Shown here one piece after another: positions 46,828-56,792 of a stretch of DNA of 64,000 bases (position 1 is the stretch's first letter; every line of letters begins with the position of its first letter). Source of the stretch: Methanobrevibacter ruminantium M1 (GTDB taxonomy: Archaea; Methanobacteriota; Methanobacteria; Methanobacteriales; Methanobacteriaceae); assembly GCF_000024185.1 (NCBI RefSeq), contig NC_013790.1, positions 372,001-436,000 of the forward strand, read 5' to 3'. Both the position numbers and the translations under genes were made by a program. The notes under the pieces are model-generated. The model saw only the letters and a list, made by a program, of their open reading frames with translations. It was not told where the DNA came from and did not search any database.

Positions 46828-47476
46828 TGAAAGGATAAGACCTTATTTGAATTTTAGCTTCAATGACAAGAAAGTCATTTTCGTCACATTGTTCGTTGTG
46901 AGCAATCTGATAAGCAACCTGTTAGCCATCAAGGTTTTCAACTTGGGATTTTGGGGATTGACAACCGATTGCGGAAATCTCCTGTTCCCGTTAGGATACC
47001 TTATGGCAGACGTGATTACAGAAGTCTATGGAGAGAGGACAGCTCGAAGGGTCATATTGCTTGGGCTCTTTGCAAACATATTGCTGATTGTGGCTACCAC
47101 ATTGACTGTCTACATGCCGTATCCAAGCTATTGGACAGGACAGGGAGCGTATGCCTACATGTTCGGATTCACTCCTAGAATCGTGCTTGCAGGGTTCATA
47201 GCATACTTGGTGGGACAGTTCGTGAATGCGAGACTTATGGTGCTCATCAAGAAATGGACCAACAGCAAGTACCTGTTCATGAGGACAATCGGATCTACAC
47301 TTGGAGGGGAGCTTTGTGATAGTTGCATATGCAGCAGCATTGCTTATTACGGTATTGTGCCTAACTCTGGCATATTGCTATTTATTCTTATGCAGTATGT
47401 TGTTAAGGTTACTTGGGAAGTGGTGATGCAGCCTCTGACATACAAGTCAATCGCTTGGGCTAGAAAAGACGGATAG
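46820..47476 (+). CDS. YhhQ-type queuosine-precursor transporter (VUT family)
   Basis: The 218-residue membrane protein has about six helices and the family signature LMADVITEVYG, with the later IGSTLGGELCDSC variant of the usual GQxxDT segment. YhhQ imports 7-deazaguanine precursors such as preQ0/preQ1. Located immediately after the DpdA-like gene with an 8-nt overlap, it probably supplies precursor for DNA modification. The host could also make preQ0 for archaeosine, so the transporter may act as a booster. Confidence 0.85.
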   Translation: MINERIRPYLNFSFNDKKVIFVTLFVVSNLISNLLAIKVFNLGFWGLTTDCGNLLFPLGYLMADVITEVYGERTARRVILLGLFANILLIVATTLTVYMPYPSYWTGQGAYAYMFGFTPRIVLAGFIAYLVGQFVNARLMVLIKKWTNSKYLFMRTIGSTLGGELCDSCICSSIAYYGIVPNSGILLFILMQYVVKVTWEVVMQPLTYKSIAWARKDG

Positions 47477-47485
47477 GTGATGGCA

Positions 47486-48070
47486 ATGCCCGAACCTTGG
47501 GAAAGGCAAAGGGACGAGAACGGAAAGCTTGAGCCAATAAAGGCATTCGAGTACTTCACCGAGTACCTGACAATGGACAAGCCACGAAGCATGAGGGTTC
47601 TGTGCGAGAGGCTCGGCAAGAAAGATGGGTATATTAGGCAACTTCATGCCTACTCATCCACATGGAACTGGGTCGAAAGGGCAGAGGCATACGATGAACA
47701 CATAATATTGAAGAAACGGTTAAGGAAAGAGAAGTTTTACGATGAACTTGTCGAATCCGAGCTTCCCAATTTAAGGAAACGGCTCGAATACTACAACAAG
47801 AATATGAATGACATCGAAACCGACATGACAACCAAGCCCACAAGCAAGGCTCATGCCTATGACAAGAACAGCAAGGCGCACAGCACAACCCTGAATGAAA
47901 TATTGCTGATGATCGGCAAGCCTACCGAAATCAAGGAAACCAGCCTTGAAGCAGACATTGAAAGCGACAACAAGATTGATTTGGAGAACAGGGTCGAGGT
48001 AGACATTACAAGCGACGAGTTCATGGAAAGCGAATTGGAATACATGAGAAAGATGATTGAAGAAAAGTGA
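47486..48070 (+). CDS. Terminase small subunit candidate
   Basis: The N-terminal helix-turn-helix segment (MDKPRSMRVLCERLGKKDGY, then SSTWNWVERAEAYDEH) is the pattern of phage small-terminase-like DNA-binding proteins. The rest is charged helix. Position directly before the large subunit supports the call. GGTGATG precedes ATG 47486. Confidence 0.7.
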   Translation: MPEPWERQRDENGKLEPIKAFEYFTEYLTMDKPRSMRVLCERLGKKDGYIRQLHAYSSTWNWVERAEAYDEHIILKKRLRKEKFYDELVESELPNLRKRLEYYNKNMNDIETDMTTKPTSKAHAYDKNSKAHSTTLNEILLMIGKPTEIKETSLEADIESDNKIDLENRVEVDITSDEFMESELEYMRKMIEEK

Positions 48071-48080
48071 AGTATGATGT

Positions 48081-49556
48081 ATGACAGCTGCAAGCAGGGT
48101 GAATGCTCACGGAACAATGGGTCTTGGAAGATGGAGCATTTACATAAACAACGGATTCTGGAAGCCTAGGGACTTTGATGTCCTGATAATAGAGCTTCTG
48201 CAATATGCAATTCAGGGACGGGTGAGCGGCATATTGCTGGGAGTTCCCTCAAGGCACGGAAAGTCCACACTTATCAGTAAGAACTTTTGCAGCTATTTTT
48301 TATCATATTTCCCTAATGAGCAGGTCATCCTTTCAAGCTATTCGCAAGGATTGGCAAGTGAGTTCGGAGGACAGGTGAAGGACATTGTCAATCATTACGG
48401 CTACCTTTCACCGTACAAGCCGACCATCAGGTCTGATAGTAAGGCTAAAAACAAGTTCAAGCTCAATGAGCCTTATCGTGGACAGATGTTGAGTGCAGGT
48501 GCTGGCGGTTCAATCATGGGATACGGTGCAGGTCTCCTTATTGTCGATGACCCTATCAAGAACGTCGCTGAAGCCGAATCCAAGGTACGTCAGGCAAAGC
48601 TCAAGGACTGGTGGGGAGGAACCATCAAGTCAAGGGTCCAGAGGAGAAGCAACGGACTTCCTCCTATCAAGATTGTCATTGCACAAAGACTTCATTTAAA
48701 GGATTTGCATGGAATCATAAAGGAGACAGAGCCGACAATACCTGCAAATGACGCATTCAGGATTTTAAGGAACGGAGGCTCAATCGACCCTAACACATGG
48801 GTTGACTTCAACCTTCCTGCAATCTGCGACAGCGAGGACGATATTCTTGGAAGAAAGATAGGTGAAGTGCTTTGGGAAGAGCAGAGAGACTATGAATGGC
48901 TCATGGCTGAAAAGAGAAGCATGGGCTCATATCTCTTTAATAGTATCTATCAAGGACAGCCTGTAGAGCGTGATGGTGAGATATTTAAAAGAGAATGGTT
49001 TCAGGATGAGGTCAATCACAAGCTCACATGCCTCATTGACCCTAAGGACATTCCGAAGGACTTGCCTCAGCTCAGATATTGGGATTTCGGTGCAAGCGGA
49101 GACGCTGGTGACGGAACCTCTGCAATCTTGACTAGCTATGATGGAGAATATCTGTATGTTCTGGATCTTGTTGCAGGAAAGTTTTCAAGTCTTAAAGTAT
49201 TGAAAACATTTAAGAGACTTTGTAAAAAGGACGGAAAACAAACTCGTGTAATGGTCGAGCAGGAGCCTGGAAGTGGCTCAAAACTATTGATTAAGAAGTT
49301 TAGGAGAGAAGAGGATTTAAGAGGATACAATATTCGTGCAGATAAGGTTCAGGTCAGTAAAAAAGTCAGGGCTTTTGACCTTGAAGGTCTTGCAGAGGAC
49401 AGGAGAATCAAGATGGTTCCAGCCCATTGGAACAATAAGTTGATTGACCAGTTGGTGGCATTTACAGGTGAAGATGGTGGAGAGGATGATATAGTGGATA
49501 CTATTACTGGCTCTTGCAGGTTCTGGACAAGACCTAGAAGAAGAGTTAAAGCGTGA
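48081..49556 (+). CDS. terL: Terminase large subunit
   Basis: The packaging motor has an N-terminal ATPase with Walker A GVPSRHGKS (residues 54-62) and Walker B LLIVDDP (Asp156-157). The C-terminal RNase H-like nuclease begins at YWDFGASGDAGDGT, whose aspartates coordinate metal, with later MVEQEPGSGS. At 491 residues it is a full-length head-tail virus terminase. It ends just before a minus-strand repeat gene. Confidence 0.94.
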   Translation: MTAASRVNAHGTMGLGRWSIYINNGFWKPRDFDVLIIELLQYAIQGRVSGILLGVPSRHGKSTLISKNFCSYFLSYFPNEQVILSSYSQGLASEFGGQVKDIVNHYGYLSPYKPTIRSDSKAKNKFKLNEPYRGQMLSAGAGGSIMGYGAGLLIVDDPIKNVAEAESKVRQAKLKDWWGGTIKSRVQRRSNGLPPIKIVIAQRLHLKDLHGIIKETEPTIPANDAFRILRNGGSIDPNTWVDFNLPAICDSEDDILGRKIGEVLWEEQRDYEWLMAEKRSMGSYLFNSIYQGQPVERDGEIFKREWFQDEVNHKLTCLIDPKDIPKDLPQLRYWDFGASGDAGDGTSAILTSYDGEYLYVLDLVAGKFSSLKVLKTFKRLCKKDGKQTRVMVEQEPGSGSKLLIKKFRREEDLRGYNIRADKVQVSKKVRAFDLEGLAEDRRIKMVPAHWNNKLIDQLVAFTGEDGGEDDIVDTITGSCRFWTRPRRRVKA

Positions 49557-49558
49557 TA

Positions 49559-50884
49559 TTAAAATTTCCATGGTTTATTAGCATTTGGATGATATGAGTC
49601 GCTCCGCTCTTTTTTTCTTCTTATTATTTCTTCTGATTTTCTTCTCAATTCAGTTTTCTTTTTTTCACTTTCTATTTCATTCATTAATTCTTCTTTGTTT
49701 CTTATTTCATCATTATTGATTTTTAATTCTAATTTCCATTGTGATGTATTATCTAAGGCATGCGCTTCATTAACAATTTTCTTATATTCTATTATTCTTT
49801 CTTCTTTTTGTATTTCTTTTTTTAATTTTTCTTTAGTTATTACTTCAATATCCTCATCTATTTTCGATAATAATTTTCTTTGTGAGGTATCATTTAAGTC
49901 ACTATCATTAACAATTCTCCTCAATTCAGTTTTCTTTTTTTCACTTTCTATTTCATTCATTAATTCTTCTTTGTTTCTTATTTCATCATTATTGATTTTT
50001 AATTCTAATTTCCATTGTGATGTATTATCTAAGGCATGCGCTTCATTAACAATTTTCTTATATTCCGTTCTTCTTTCTATGCCTTTCTTTTTTTCTTCAG
50101 TCATTTCTTTTATTAATTCCTCTTTAGTTGTTATTTCGTTACTTCCTATTTTTGATACTAATTTTTGTATTGTGACATAGTCTAATTTAAAATCTCTGTT
50201 ATTATCATAAATAATATTTATAAATTCTATTCTTCTTATTTCTTTTATTAATTCTTCTTTAGTTGTTATTTCGTTATGTCTTATTTTGGATTCTAATTCC
50301 CATTTTAAGTCCCAATTTAAGTCACTATCATAAACAATTCTCCTCAATTCAGTTTTCTTTTTTTCTTCAATTATTTCTTCATTTAATTCTTCTTTGCTTC
50401 TTATTTTATTATTATCGATTTTTAATTTTAATTTCTTTACTGATGTAAAATCTAAGCCATATTCTCTCCTAACAATTCTCACATATTCTTTTAGCCTTCC
50501 TTTATTTTCATTTTCTTTTATTAATTCTTTTTCTTCTATGTTCTTTCTAAAACCATTTTTCTTTTTTTCACTTTCTATTTCATTCATTAATTCTTCTAGG
50601 CTCTTTATTTCAAAATTATTTACTTTGGATATTAATTTATAACATATGCTGTCGTATTTAAAATATTTGCAATTATCATAAATAATACTTATAAATTCTC
50701 TTCTTCTTTTTATCTGCTTTTCATTTTCCTCAATATATATCTTTATTTCGTCAGTATTAGTTATTTTTCCATTTTCTATTTTTTTAATTAAATCATGATT
50801 TTTAAAAATAGGGATTATTAGTCCTGTTTGATATGCATAGTGTTTTAACCTTTCAATTCTCATCATTTCTTGTTTCTTACTCAT
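49559..50884 (-). CDS. Repeat-rich charged cargo protein
   Basis: The 441-residue protein is built of about eight imperfect 45-70-residue repeats. Each has a DxxxLxxKIxxxEIxxKEELxxEI-type helical core, ending in Lys/Arg-rich stretches. Two repeats are 145-bp exact DNA copies (see the repeat entry). There is no recognised family. It lies antisense between terminase and portal, is AT-rich, and has inverted GCGTGAT copies at its borders (49551-49557 and 50888-50894). This looks like an inserted cargo gene. Confidence 0.65.
   Translation of the reverse strand: MSKKQEMMRIERLKHYAYQTGLIIPIFKNHDLIKKIENGKITNTDEIKIYIEENEKQIKRRREFISIIYDNCKYFKYDSICYKLISKVNNFEIKSLEELMNEIESEKKKNGFRKNIEEKELIKENENKGRLKEYVRIVRREYGLDFTSVKKLKLKIDNNKIRSKEELNEEIIEEKKKTELRRIVYDSDLNWDLKWELESKIRHNEITTKEELIKEIRRIEFINIIYDNNRDFKLDYVTIQKLVSKIGSNEITTKEELIKEMTEEKKKGIERRTEYKKIVNEAHALDNTSQWKLELKINNDEIRNKEELMNEIESEKKKTELRRIVNDSDLNDTSQRKLLSKIDEDIEVITKEKLKKEIQKEERIIEYKKIVNEAHALDNTSQWKLELKINNDEIRNKEELMNEIESEKKKTELRRKSEEIIRRKKERSDSYHPNANKPWKF
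49645..50065. repeat. Exact 145-bp internal duplication
   Basis: 49645-49789 and 49921-50065 are the same sequence as read, 276 bp apart, in phase within the cargo gene. The lack of divergence implies recent duplication or gene conversion. Confidence 0.85.
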
Positions 50885-50995
50885 ACAATCACGCTCTTTA
50901 CCAATTAATCTTTAATCTATTTTTAGTTTGCTATAAATCTTGCCCTATTTTTCCACCATGAATATTGAATATACTTTTTTTAGGAGGAATAATTA

Positions 50996-52654
50996 TTGAG
51001 TAAGAATGCTAAAGCAGACGCCTTTGTTGTGACCACTGAAGACGGATCCTATGACATTGTCGATGCAGATGTCTTGGAGAGGTATGCAATAAAGAGCGAA
51101 TCTGACGAGACAGGAAGCAAGCAGTTGAAGACTGATGGTTGGGAATATGATGATACATTGCTTGAGCCGTTGTATGACCCATTGCAGTTGTGTGAGCTAT
51201 TGGAGATAAACACATATCATGAGAACTGTGTCGATGTTGTTGCAAGGGACAGTGCAGGAATAGGATATGACATAGTTCCAGTTACTGGAGAGAAAGAAAA
51301 GGAACTTAACAAGCCAAAATTGACCAATTTTCTAGAAAACATCGAGCCTAATATCAATGAATTGCTGTACCAAATGAACTATGACAGAAGGGCTACTGGC
51401 TACGGAGCCTTGGAATTAATCAGAAAAGATAAATCGAAATCAGAGCCTGTTAACCTATCCCATATATCTTCTTACACTTTAAGAAGGACAAGTGATGGGA
51501 AAAGAGTAAAGCAGAGAGTGGGAACAAAGACAGTATGGTTTGTAATCTATGGAAAGAACTATGACAAGGAAGGCAATCTGTGCGATGTACACTCTGAGAC
51601 AGGAGAGTTCCACCCTTACAATTCCTTAAGCAAGGAAGAAAGGGCAAACGAGCTGTTGTGGACTATGGAATACACCACAAAAAGCAAGTACTACGGATTG
51701 CCTAAGATAGTGGGTGCAATTCCAGCCATTTATAGCGACATAAGCCGTTCCAAGTACAATACCAGCTTCTTCAAGAACTACGGAATGCCATCATTCGCAG
51801 TCTTGGTAAGTGGAGACTTCGTGGACTATGGCCAGGAGGAGTTCCTTGAGGACGGAACAAAGAATCCTGAATATGACGTTACAAAGACTCTGAAGTGGAA
51901 GATTTCACAGCAATTGAAGCAGGCAATAAAGAACCCTCACAGTGCAGTAACAATCCTTGTCCCATCTGAGGGAGAGGAAGGTAATGTGGAGATTGAACTG
52001 AAGCCGCTGAGTGTCGAGACCAAGGAGGCGAGCTTCAGACTCTTCAGGCAGGATAACAGGGATGAAGTAATCCATGCACACAGGGTTCCTCCATACAAGG
52101 TCGGAATAAACGAGACAGGCAGTTTGGGTGGAAGCAATATAGAGGGAGCCACCATAAACTACAAGAACGATGTGGTGCTACCAATCAGATTCAACGATGA
52201 GTTTCTAATTAACCAAGTGATAAAGAATGACTTTAAGATAAAGGACTGGAGATTCAAGATAACGGAACATGACACAAGGGACTACACCACAGACATTGCA
52301 ATAATCAAGGAACTGTTCCTTATGGCTTCAATCACTCCAAGGCAGATCATCGAGAACATTGGCGAAAGGTTCGGTCTGACAGCTTCAGACAATCCTTTTT
52401 TAGATGAATACTACTTGAACAATGTTCCTTTGGAGAATGTATGGAATGGCGGTGATGTGCCGATGGAAGCGGAGACAGTTCTTGACAGCTTGGAGAATGA
52501 CTTGATGAAGGACGCAGGTGTTATGGATGAACAGCTTAGAGAGAAGAGACAGACTCGTGATGATGGCGCTCAAGGTGCGTCATTCAAAGAGGCAGATTCA
52601 GAATATCAAGAGAGAATACAGAAGGCGTTTGATACTCGAAGAGCAGTGCAGTAG
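50996..52654 (+). CDS. Portal protein, PBSX/XkdE-like
   Basis: The 552-residue portal forms the dodecameric DNA gate. HENCVDVVARDSAGIGYDI, the MNYDRRATGYGALEL region and VPPYKVGINETGSLGGSNIEGAT are typical of the PBSX-type family. The start is TTG 50996, 8 nt after AGGAGG. It overlaps the MuF fusion slightly. TTTTTCCACCATG at 50949-50961 resembles the element before 44419 and 63655. Confidence 0.9.
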   Translation: MSKNAKADAFVVTTEDGSYDIVDADVLERYAIKSESDETGSKQLKTDGWEYDDTLLEPLYDPLQLCELLEINTYHENCVDVVARDSAGIGYDIVPVTGEKEKELNKPKLTNFLENIEPNINELLYQMNYDRRATGYGALELIRKDKSKSEPVNLSHISSYTLRRTSDGKRVKQRVGTKTVWFVIYGKNYDKEGNLCDVHSETGEFHPYNSLSKEERANELLWTMEYTTKSKYYGLPKIVGAIPAIYSDISRSKYNTSFFKNYGMPSFAVLVSGDFVDYGQEEFLEDGTKNPEYDVTKTLKWKISQQLKQAIKNPHSAVTILVPSEGEEGNVEIELKPLSVETKEASFRLFRQDNRDEVIHAHRVPPYKVGINETGSLGGSNIEGATINYKNDVVLPIRFNDEFLINQVIKNDFKIKDWRFKITEHDTRDYTTDIAIIKELFLMASITPRQIIENIGERFGLTASDNPFLDEYYLNNVPLENVWNGGDVPMEAETVLDSLENDLMKDAGVMDEQLREKRQTRDDGAQGASFKEADSEYQERIQKAFDTRRAVQ

Positions 52655-54887
52655 GGAGATTGCGGACTTCTTCAGAAGGCTTGAGAGGAAAATCCACAAG
52701 GTCATGGATGAGCACTGGGAAAGCGAATTGGGTCTTTTCCATCTGAACAAGGTTTCAGACATCATACAGGACAGCAGGCAGGAGTACTATGACATCCTGT
52801 TCAAGTACTGCAAGGACTCCTACATGAAGGGAAGGGAAGCTACCGAAAGGAGATTCAACAGAAAACTGGAAAACATTAGCATGAAGGCAGATGTCAACAT
52901 CACAAGACTTGAGGACCTGTTCAAGCCCGACCCTACTATAAGGTACAATCTCAACAATAAGGTCTTTCAGGCTTCAGCCCATACAATGGACAGGGTCGAC
53001 AATAGGATAATGGAGAACATAACCCAAAGCTATGATGACGGATTAGGCATTGATGAGGCTAAGGACAGGCTGACCGTCGAGTACAATGGATTGAAGTCTT
53101 GGGAGGCACAGAGGATTGCAAGGACCGAAATCAATTCAGCCCAGAATGACGGTGCCTTTGACGTCTATGGAGAGCTTGGAGTTGAGTACCATCAGTGGTG
53201 GACTGCCCAGGACGAAAGAGTCAGGGAGACACCGCAGGCAGACCACAGGGAACTTCACGGCAAGATAGTGAAGGTGGGCAACTCGTTCAGCAACGGGCTT
53301 CAGTATCCTGGAGACAGGACAGGCAGGATAGTTCACTGGATAAACTGCCGTTGCACAACCCTTCCGTTCCTCATGCCTCTCGGAAAGATGGCTCCTCCAG
53401 GAATGATTGAGTTCACCGAAGAGGACCTGATTGACATTCCTAACTTCGAGATGCCTACAATAGATGACCTGATGAGGAGATACGAAGCTGTTGAACCCAA
53501 ATCCCAGTGGATACTTGATGACTTTGAGGATTTGATCAACCTCAATGAAGATGAGGAAAGAAGGCTTGCTGAAATACAGGAAATCTTTAAGAGGAATGCT
53601 AGAGACAATGTTCCTCCATCATATATTGTCCAAAGGCAGTATGACGAATTCATGCTTAGAAAGAACTTTGCAGAGAATCTTAGAATGCTTAAAAGAGGAC
53701 AGAATCCGTTCCTCAACGAGTCTGAAAAGCAGATGTTCATAAAGGATTACAGCAGGTTCCTAAAGCAGTACGAAAACGAGATAAGAATGAACAAGGAACT
53801 TCAGAAAATGTATCCGAAGGAGTTTTCAAAGGTTGCAAAGGATGTCGACCTGCAATTCTACAGGGAGAACTACAACAATCAGTTCAGCATTTACCATCCT
53901 GATGACATCAGGTCATTTGAAGTAACCTCCAAAACCTTGACTTCTGAGGAGAGGGCTAGGCTGAAGGAAATCGAGAAGCTCTATCCTAAGGAATCCAAGA
54001 GAATCGCAAAGGAAATGGACTTGAAGTATTATGAGAAAAGACATCCTGAAAGATTTGGCAGGTTCATGGAGGAAGAGGAAAGGAAGAGGCTGGCAAAAAT
54101 TGAGAGGATGTATCCTAAGGAAACCTCCAAGATGGCAAATGAATTTGCTCCTAGAGATGTCAGCAGGCTGAGAACCAAGGAGGACATTGACCTGTACGAG
54201 AAAAACTTCATCATGAACAAGTCATACAGGAAGAAAGCCGATGAGATTGTGAACGGCAATGGCATGACAATAACAAGAAATGTGAAGTATGACCTGAAGG
54301 GAAGATACGAGGACTACATCAACATAACTGACGATACGTTCGATGTTTTGAGGTTCAAGGACTACAATTGCGAAATCTGGATCAGCAGCAAAAGCGAAGT
54401 GTCCACAGTCGAAATCATGCAAACTCTTGACAAGATTCCTAGAAAGCTCATGAACCAAAACCACAACAGAATAATATTCTCTGCTGACAGGGATGTCTAT
54501 AATCTCAAGAAGAACCATTTCGTCGGAGGAGTTACAAAGAGAAAGGACAATGAAATTGTGATCTTCAAATGCAAGGAAGGAATCCTTTCACAAACCAAAA
54601 CCCTTGCTCATGAACTTGGACATGCTTGGGACAACAATCTGAGCAAGATTGCCAATAGAGGAGGAGCCTACTATAAGGTTGCCGAAGAGGAAGGAGGATT
54701 TGTAACCTCATATGCAAGAAAGGGCTTTGAAGTCTTCAAGACCCATTACAGCGAAGACTTTGCGGAAGCAATGGAACTGTATGTAACAAGCCCTGAAAAA
54801 CTGAGGAGAAAATTCCCAAAAAGATATGAGTTCATAAAGAACATGATGGAAGACGATTTGTTCGTTTTGGGGCTCATCCCTTATTGA
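52629..54887 (+). CDS. MuF head-morphogenesis domain fused to HELGH metalloprotease
   Basis: The N-terminal third is MuF/SPP1 gp7-like: EAQRIARTEINSAQNDGAFDVY, then TAQDERVRETPQADHRELHG and WINCRCT. A long charged helical middle has three repeats of ERxRLxxIExxYPKExxxxAxE. The C-terminal 200 residues hold a zincin active site, LAHELGHAWD (HELGH at 661-665), with a later EDFAEAMELY glutamate. Start is approximate: TTG 52629 near the portal end, with ATG 52560 also possible. MuF proteins are ejected into the host or help scaffold the head, and C-terminal toxin or enzyme domains are known on MuF. The protease could act on entry or in head maturation. Confidence 0.85.
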   Translation: MILEEQCSREIADFFRRLERKIHKVMDEHWESELGLFHLNKVSDIIQDSRQEYYDILFKYCKDSYMKGREATERRFNRKLENISMKADVNITRLEDLFKPDPTIRYNLNNKVFQASAHTMDRVDNRIMENITQSYDDGLGIDEAKDRLTVEYNGLKSWEAQRIARTEINSAQNDGAFDVYGELGVEYHQWWTAQDERVRETPQADHRELHGKIVKVGNSFSNGLQYPGDRTGRIVHWINCRCTTLPFLMPLGKMAPPGMIEFTEEDLIDIPNFEMPTIDDLMRRYEAVEPKSQWILDDFEDLINLNEDEERRLAEIQEIFKRNARDNVPPSYIVQRQYDEFMLRKNFAENLRMLKRGQNPFLNESEKQMFIKDYSRFLKQYENEIRMNKELQKMYPKEFSKVAKDVDLQFYRENYNNQFSIYHPDDIRSFEVTSKTLTSEERARLKEIEKLYPKESKRIAKEMDLKYYEKRHPERFGRFMEEEERKRLAKIERMYPKETSKMANEFAPRDVSRLRTKEDIDLYEKNFIMNKSYRKKADEIVNGNGMTITRNVKYDLKGRYEDYINITDDTFDVLRFKDYNCEIWISSKSEVSTVEIMQTLDKIPRKLMNQNHNRIIFSADRDVYNLKKNHFVGGVTKRKDNEIVIFKCKEGILSQTKTLAHELGHAWDNNLSKIANRGGAYYKVAEEEGGFVTSYARKGFEVFKTHYSEDFAEAMELYVTSPEKLRRKFPKRYEFIKNMMEDDLFVLGLIPY

Positions 54888-54954
54888 AAATGGATTTATA
54901 TCCTATGAAAAACAAAAACATGATTAATTGCTTTAAGATATTGGAGGTGCCGAT

Positions 54955-55218
54955 ATGATAATTGAAATTCCTGGAAATGACAGGACAGAAGAAATAAATT
55001 TGCCGAACGGACAGTTTGTACTGATAACCTACTTGCAGGAAAATGACATGATGTCATTGCCTGACGGGAAGTATGTCTGCCCATTCAGAATGATTCAGCT
55101 TTTCACTGAAGAGGGCGGTGAACTGATTGGAGAGTGCATTGAGGAAAATCCTCACTACAACACTCGCTTCTACAATACTGTCTTTGAGCATTTGGATGAA
55201 GGAATTGAGTACAGATAA
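54955..55218 (+). CDS. Small acidic provirus protein, unknown
   Basis: The 87-residue beta-rich protein has GGAGGT 7 nt before ATG 54955. It is the first gene after MuF and may belong to the head module. No family recognised. Confidence 0.6.
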   Translation: MIIEIPGNDRTEEINLPNGQFVLITYLQENDMMSLPDGKYVCPFRMIQLFTEEGGELIGECIEENPHYNTRFYNTVFEHLDEGIEYR

Positions 55219-55919
55219 TCTCACAATTCCTTTCCCTTTTCTATTTTTTTTAAAATATTCTCTTTTTTTACAACATTTTTCCCTGCTTTTTTTTCAAATT
55301 TCAAAACCATTTAAAAATTCAGCCTTTTTTTCCAAAATTCCTCACTTTTTCATGATTTCATGCTTTTTTTCCACCATGTCTAGTGAAAATAAGGAATTTT
55401 AAAAACCGTTCAAAAACCCCTTCAGAGACCAATGAGAAGCCCTTGATTCCTCTTCAATCGGTTGAATTGTCGAGAGCTGAGTAATACTTTTTAATTACGG
55501 TTTCCCAAAAAAGTATTACTGTTTTTCACATTCTCCGTCGGTTAAATCCGTTGTTCTTTATTCAGACTTGGGCTATATCAGGTTTTTTCATATAGCTTAA
55601 TGATCCAACCATCTTTCCATACCAAGACCACTGACGAACCGGTCAGATTGTATTATTTTGACCACCAAAAATAATACTTTTTTCACCAAAAAAGACCGGA
55701 ATCTCATTGGTTAGAACAGAATTGAGTTACCTTACAAGTGTAAAACTGAGCGTGGTTGCTCCAACCTTCCTCAAACCTGTATATTTGAATTTATTCTCTT
55801 AACAGAGCGTTAATCTTTCTTATTTTCTCCAAAACATTTATATCTAAACGAATAATATAGTTTTTATTGTGTTTCCGTCCGTTTAGGAGAGAAAGAAGGA
55901 AGCACAGAGAGGCGATTTC
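55219..55919. other. Left non-coding border of the accessory island
   Basis: T-rich start, then AGTAATACTTTTT (55480-55492) facing an inverted copy (55508-55520), TTGTCGAGAG (55467-55476) and TTTCCCAAAAAAG (55501-55513). A reverse-strand mini-ORB variant, TTTACACTTGTA, lies at 55733-55744. The same four motifs recur at 61.0-61.2 kb. A TATA-like AATAATATAG sits near 55850 before the accessory operon. Confidence 0.6.
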
Positions 55920-56459
55920 ATGTTAAGAGTCGTAGAGAGAACCTATTATCAACAAGAAGAAATCAAGACACTAGACTGTCGAATTAGAGAGGCAGGAGTC
56001 AACACTTACTCCCTTGCTCGTCAAGGAGCAGTTGACTATCCTACCTACGAATCCTACAACGAGGTGAGAGAGGAAAGGATAAAAGAGGCTAAGGAAAAAT
56101 ACGGTGAATCCTACTACTATCACTGGAGAGACGTTGAGACCTACTTCTATTACTTAGGAAGATTCTTTAGTGATTTGGAGGAAATCGAGAAGTACTTAGA
56201 AAGGACTGTTACCTATAAGCCTCACAGAGAAGAACTTAAAGAAGCAATGGAAAGGTTAGACAAAAGATTCGAGGAAGTCATCAACGAGTTCTGGTATTCT
56301 CTTGAGGAATACGAGGATATAACCGAGGATGTACTTGAGCAGTTGAAAGAAGGTGATTGCACCGTTCATTGCGAATTCCTTATAAAAGAGTTTAAGAAAT
56401 TCGTCAATGTCATATGCAGAATCATAAAACAAAACGAGATTAACCATAAGGAGTTTTAA
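55920..56459 (+). CDS. Accessory protein, charged helical, unknown
   Basis: This 179-residue, very Glu/Lys/Tyr-rich, helical protein is the first gene of a dense accessory operon. The ribosome site GAGAGGCGAT precedes ATG 55920. It has no metal or catalytic motif. Confidence 0.65.
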   Translation: MLRVVERTYYQQEEIKTLDCRIREAGVNTYSLARQGAVDYPTYESYNEVREERIKEAKEKYGESYYYHWRDVETYFYYLGRFFSDLEEIEKYLERTVTYKPHREELKEAMERLDKRFEEVINEFWYSLEEYEDITEDVLEQLKEGDCTVHCEFLIKEFKKFVNVICRIIKQNEINHKEF

Positions 56460-56490
56460 TCTCCTTTCTCGTTACTTTTGAGGTGAGAAT

Positions 56491-56781
56491 ATGGACGCGA
56501 TAAACGTTATCAACCAAAACAAGATATTAGTAGATGTTTTGTACCGTGGGACTGTAAACCTGATTGACATCGTCATCGGTGATGCATTGGTCTATGACAA
56601 TCCGACAGTTGTAGTCAAGTGCTACACCACAGATTTGGCTTTTGCAACCACAGAGATTGATGAGATTGTATTAGAGAACGAAGAATTTGAGTTATTAATA
56701 ACTTACGAGGACGGAGAGTTCTCAATTTTGTTGAAGTCCCACAATCTTGGGGAATTAGGATACATTGAATGGGTAATTTAG
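56491..56781 (+). CDS. Accessory protein, unknown
   Basis: A 96-residue beta-rich acidic protein preceded by GAGGTGAGA. No family recognised. Confidence 0.6.
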   Translation: MDAINVINQNKILVDVLYRGTVNLIDIVIGDALVYDNPTVVVKCYTTDLAFATTEIDEIVLENEEFELLITYEDGEFSILLKSHNLGELGYIEWVI

Positions 56782-56792
56782 GTGGTTTTCGT

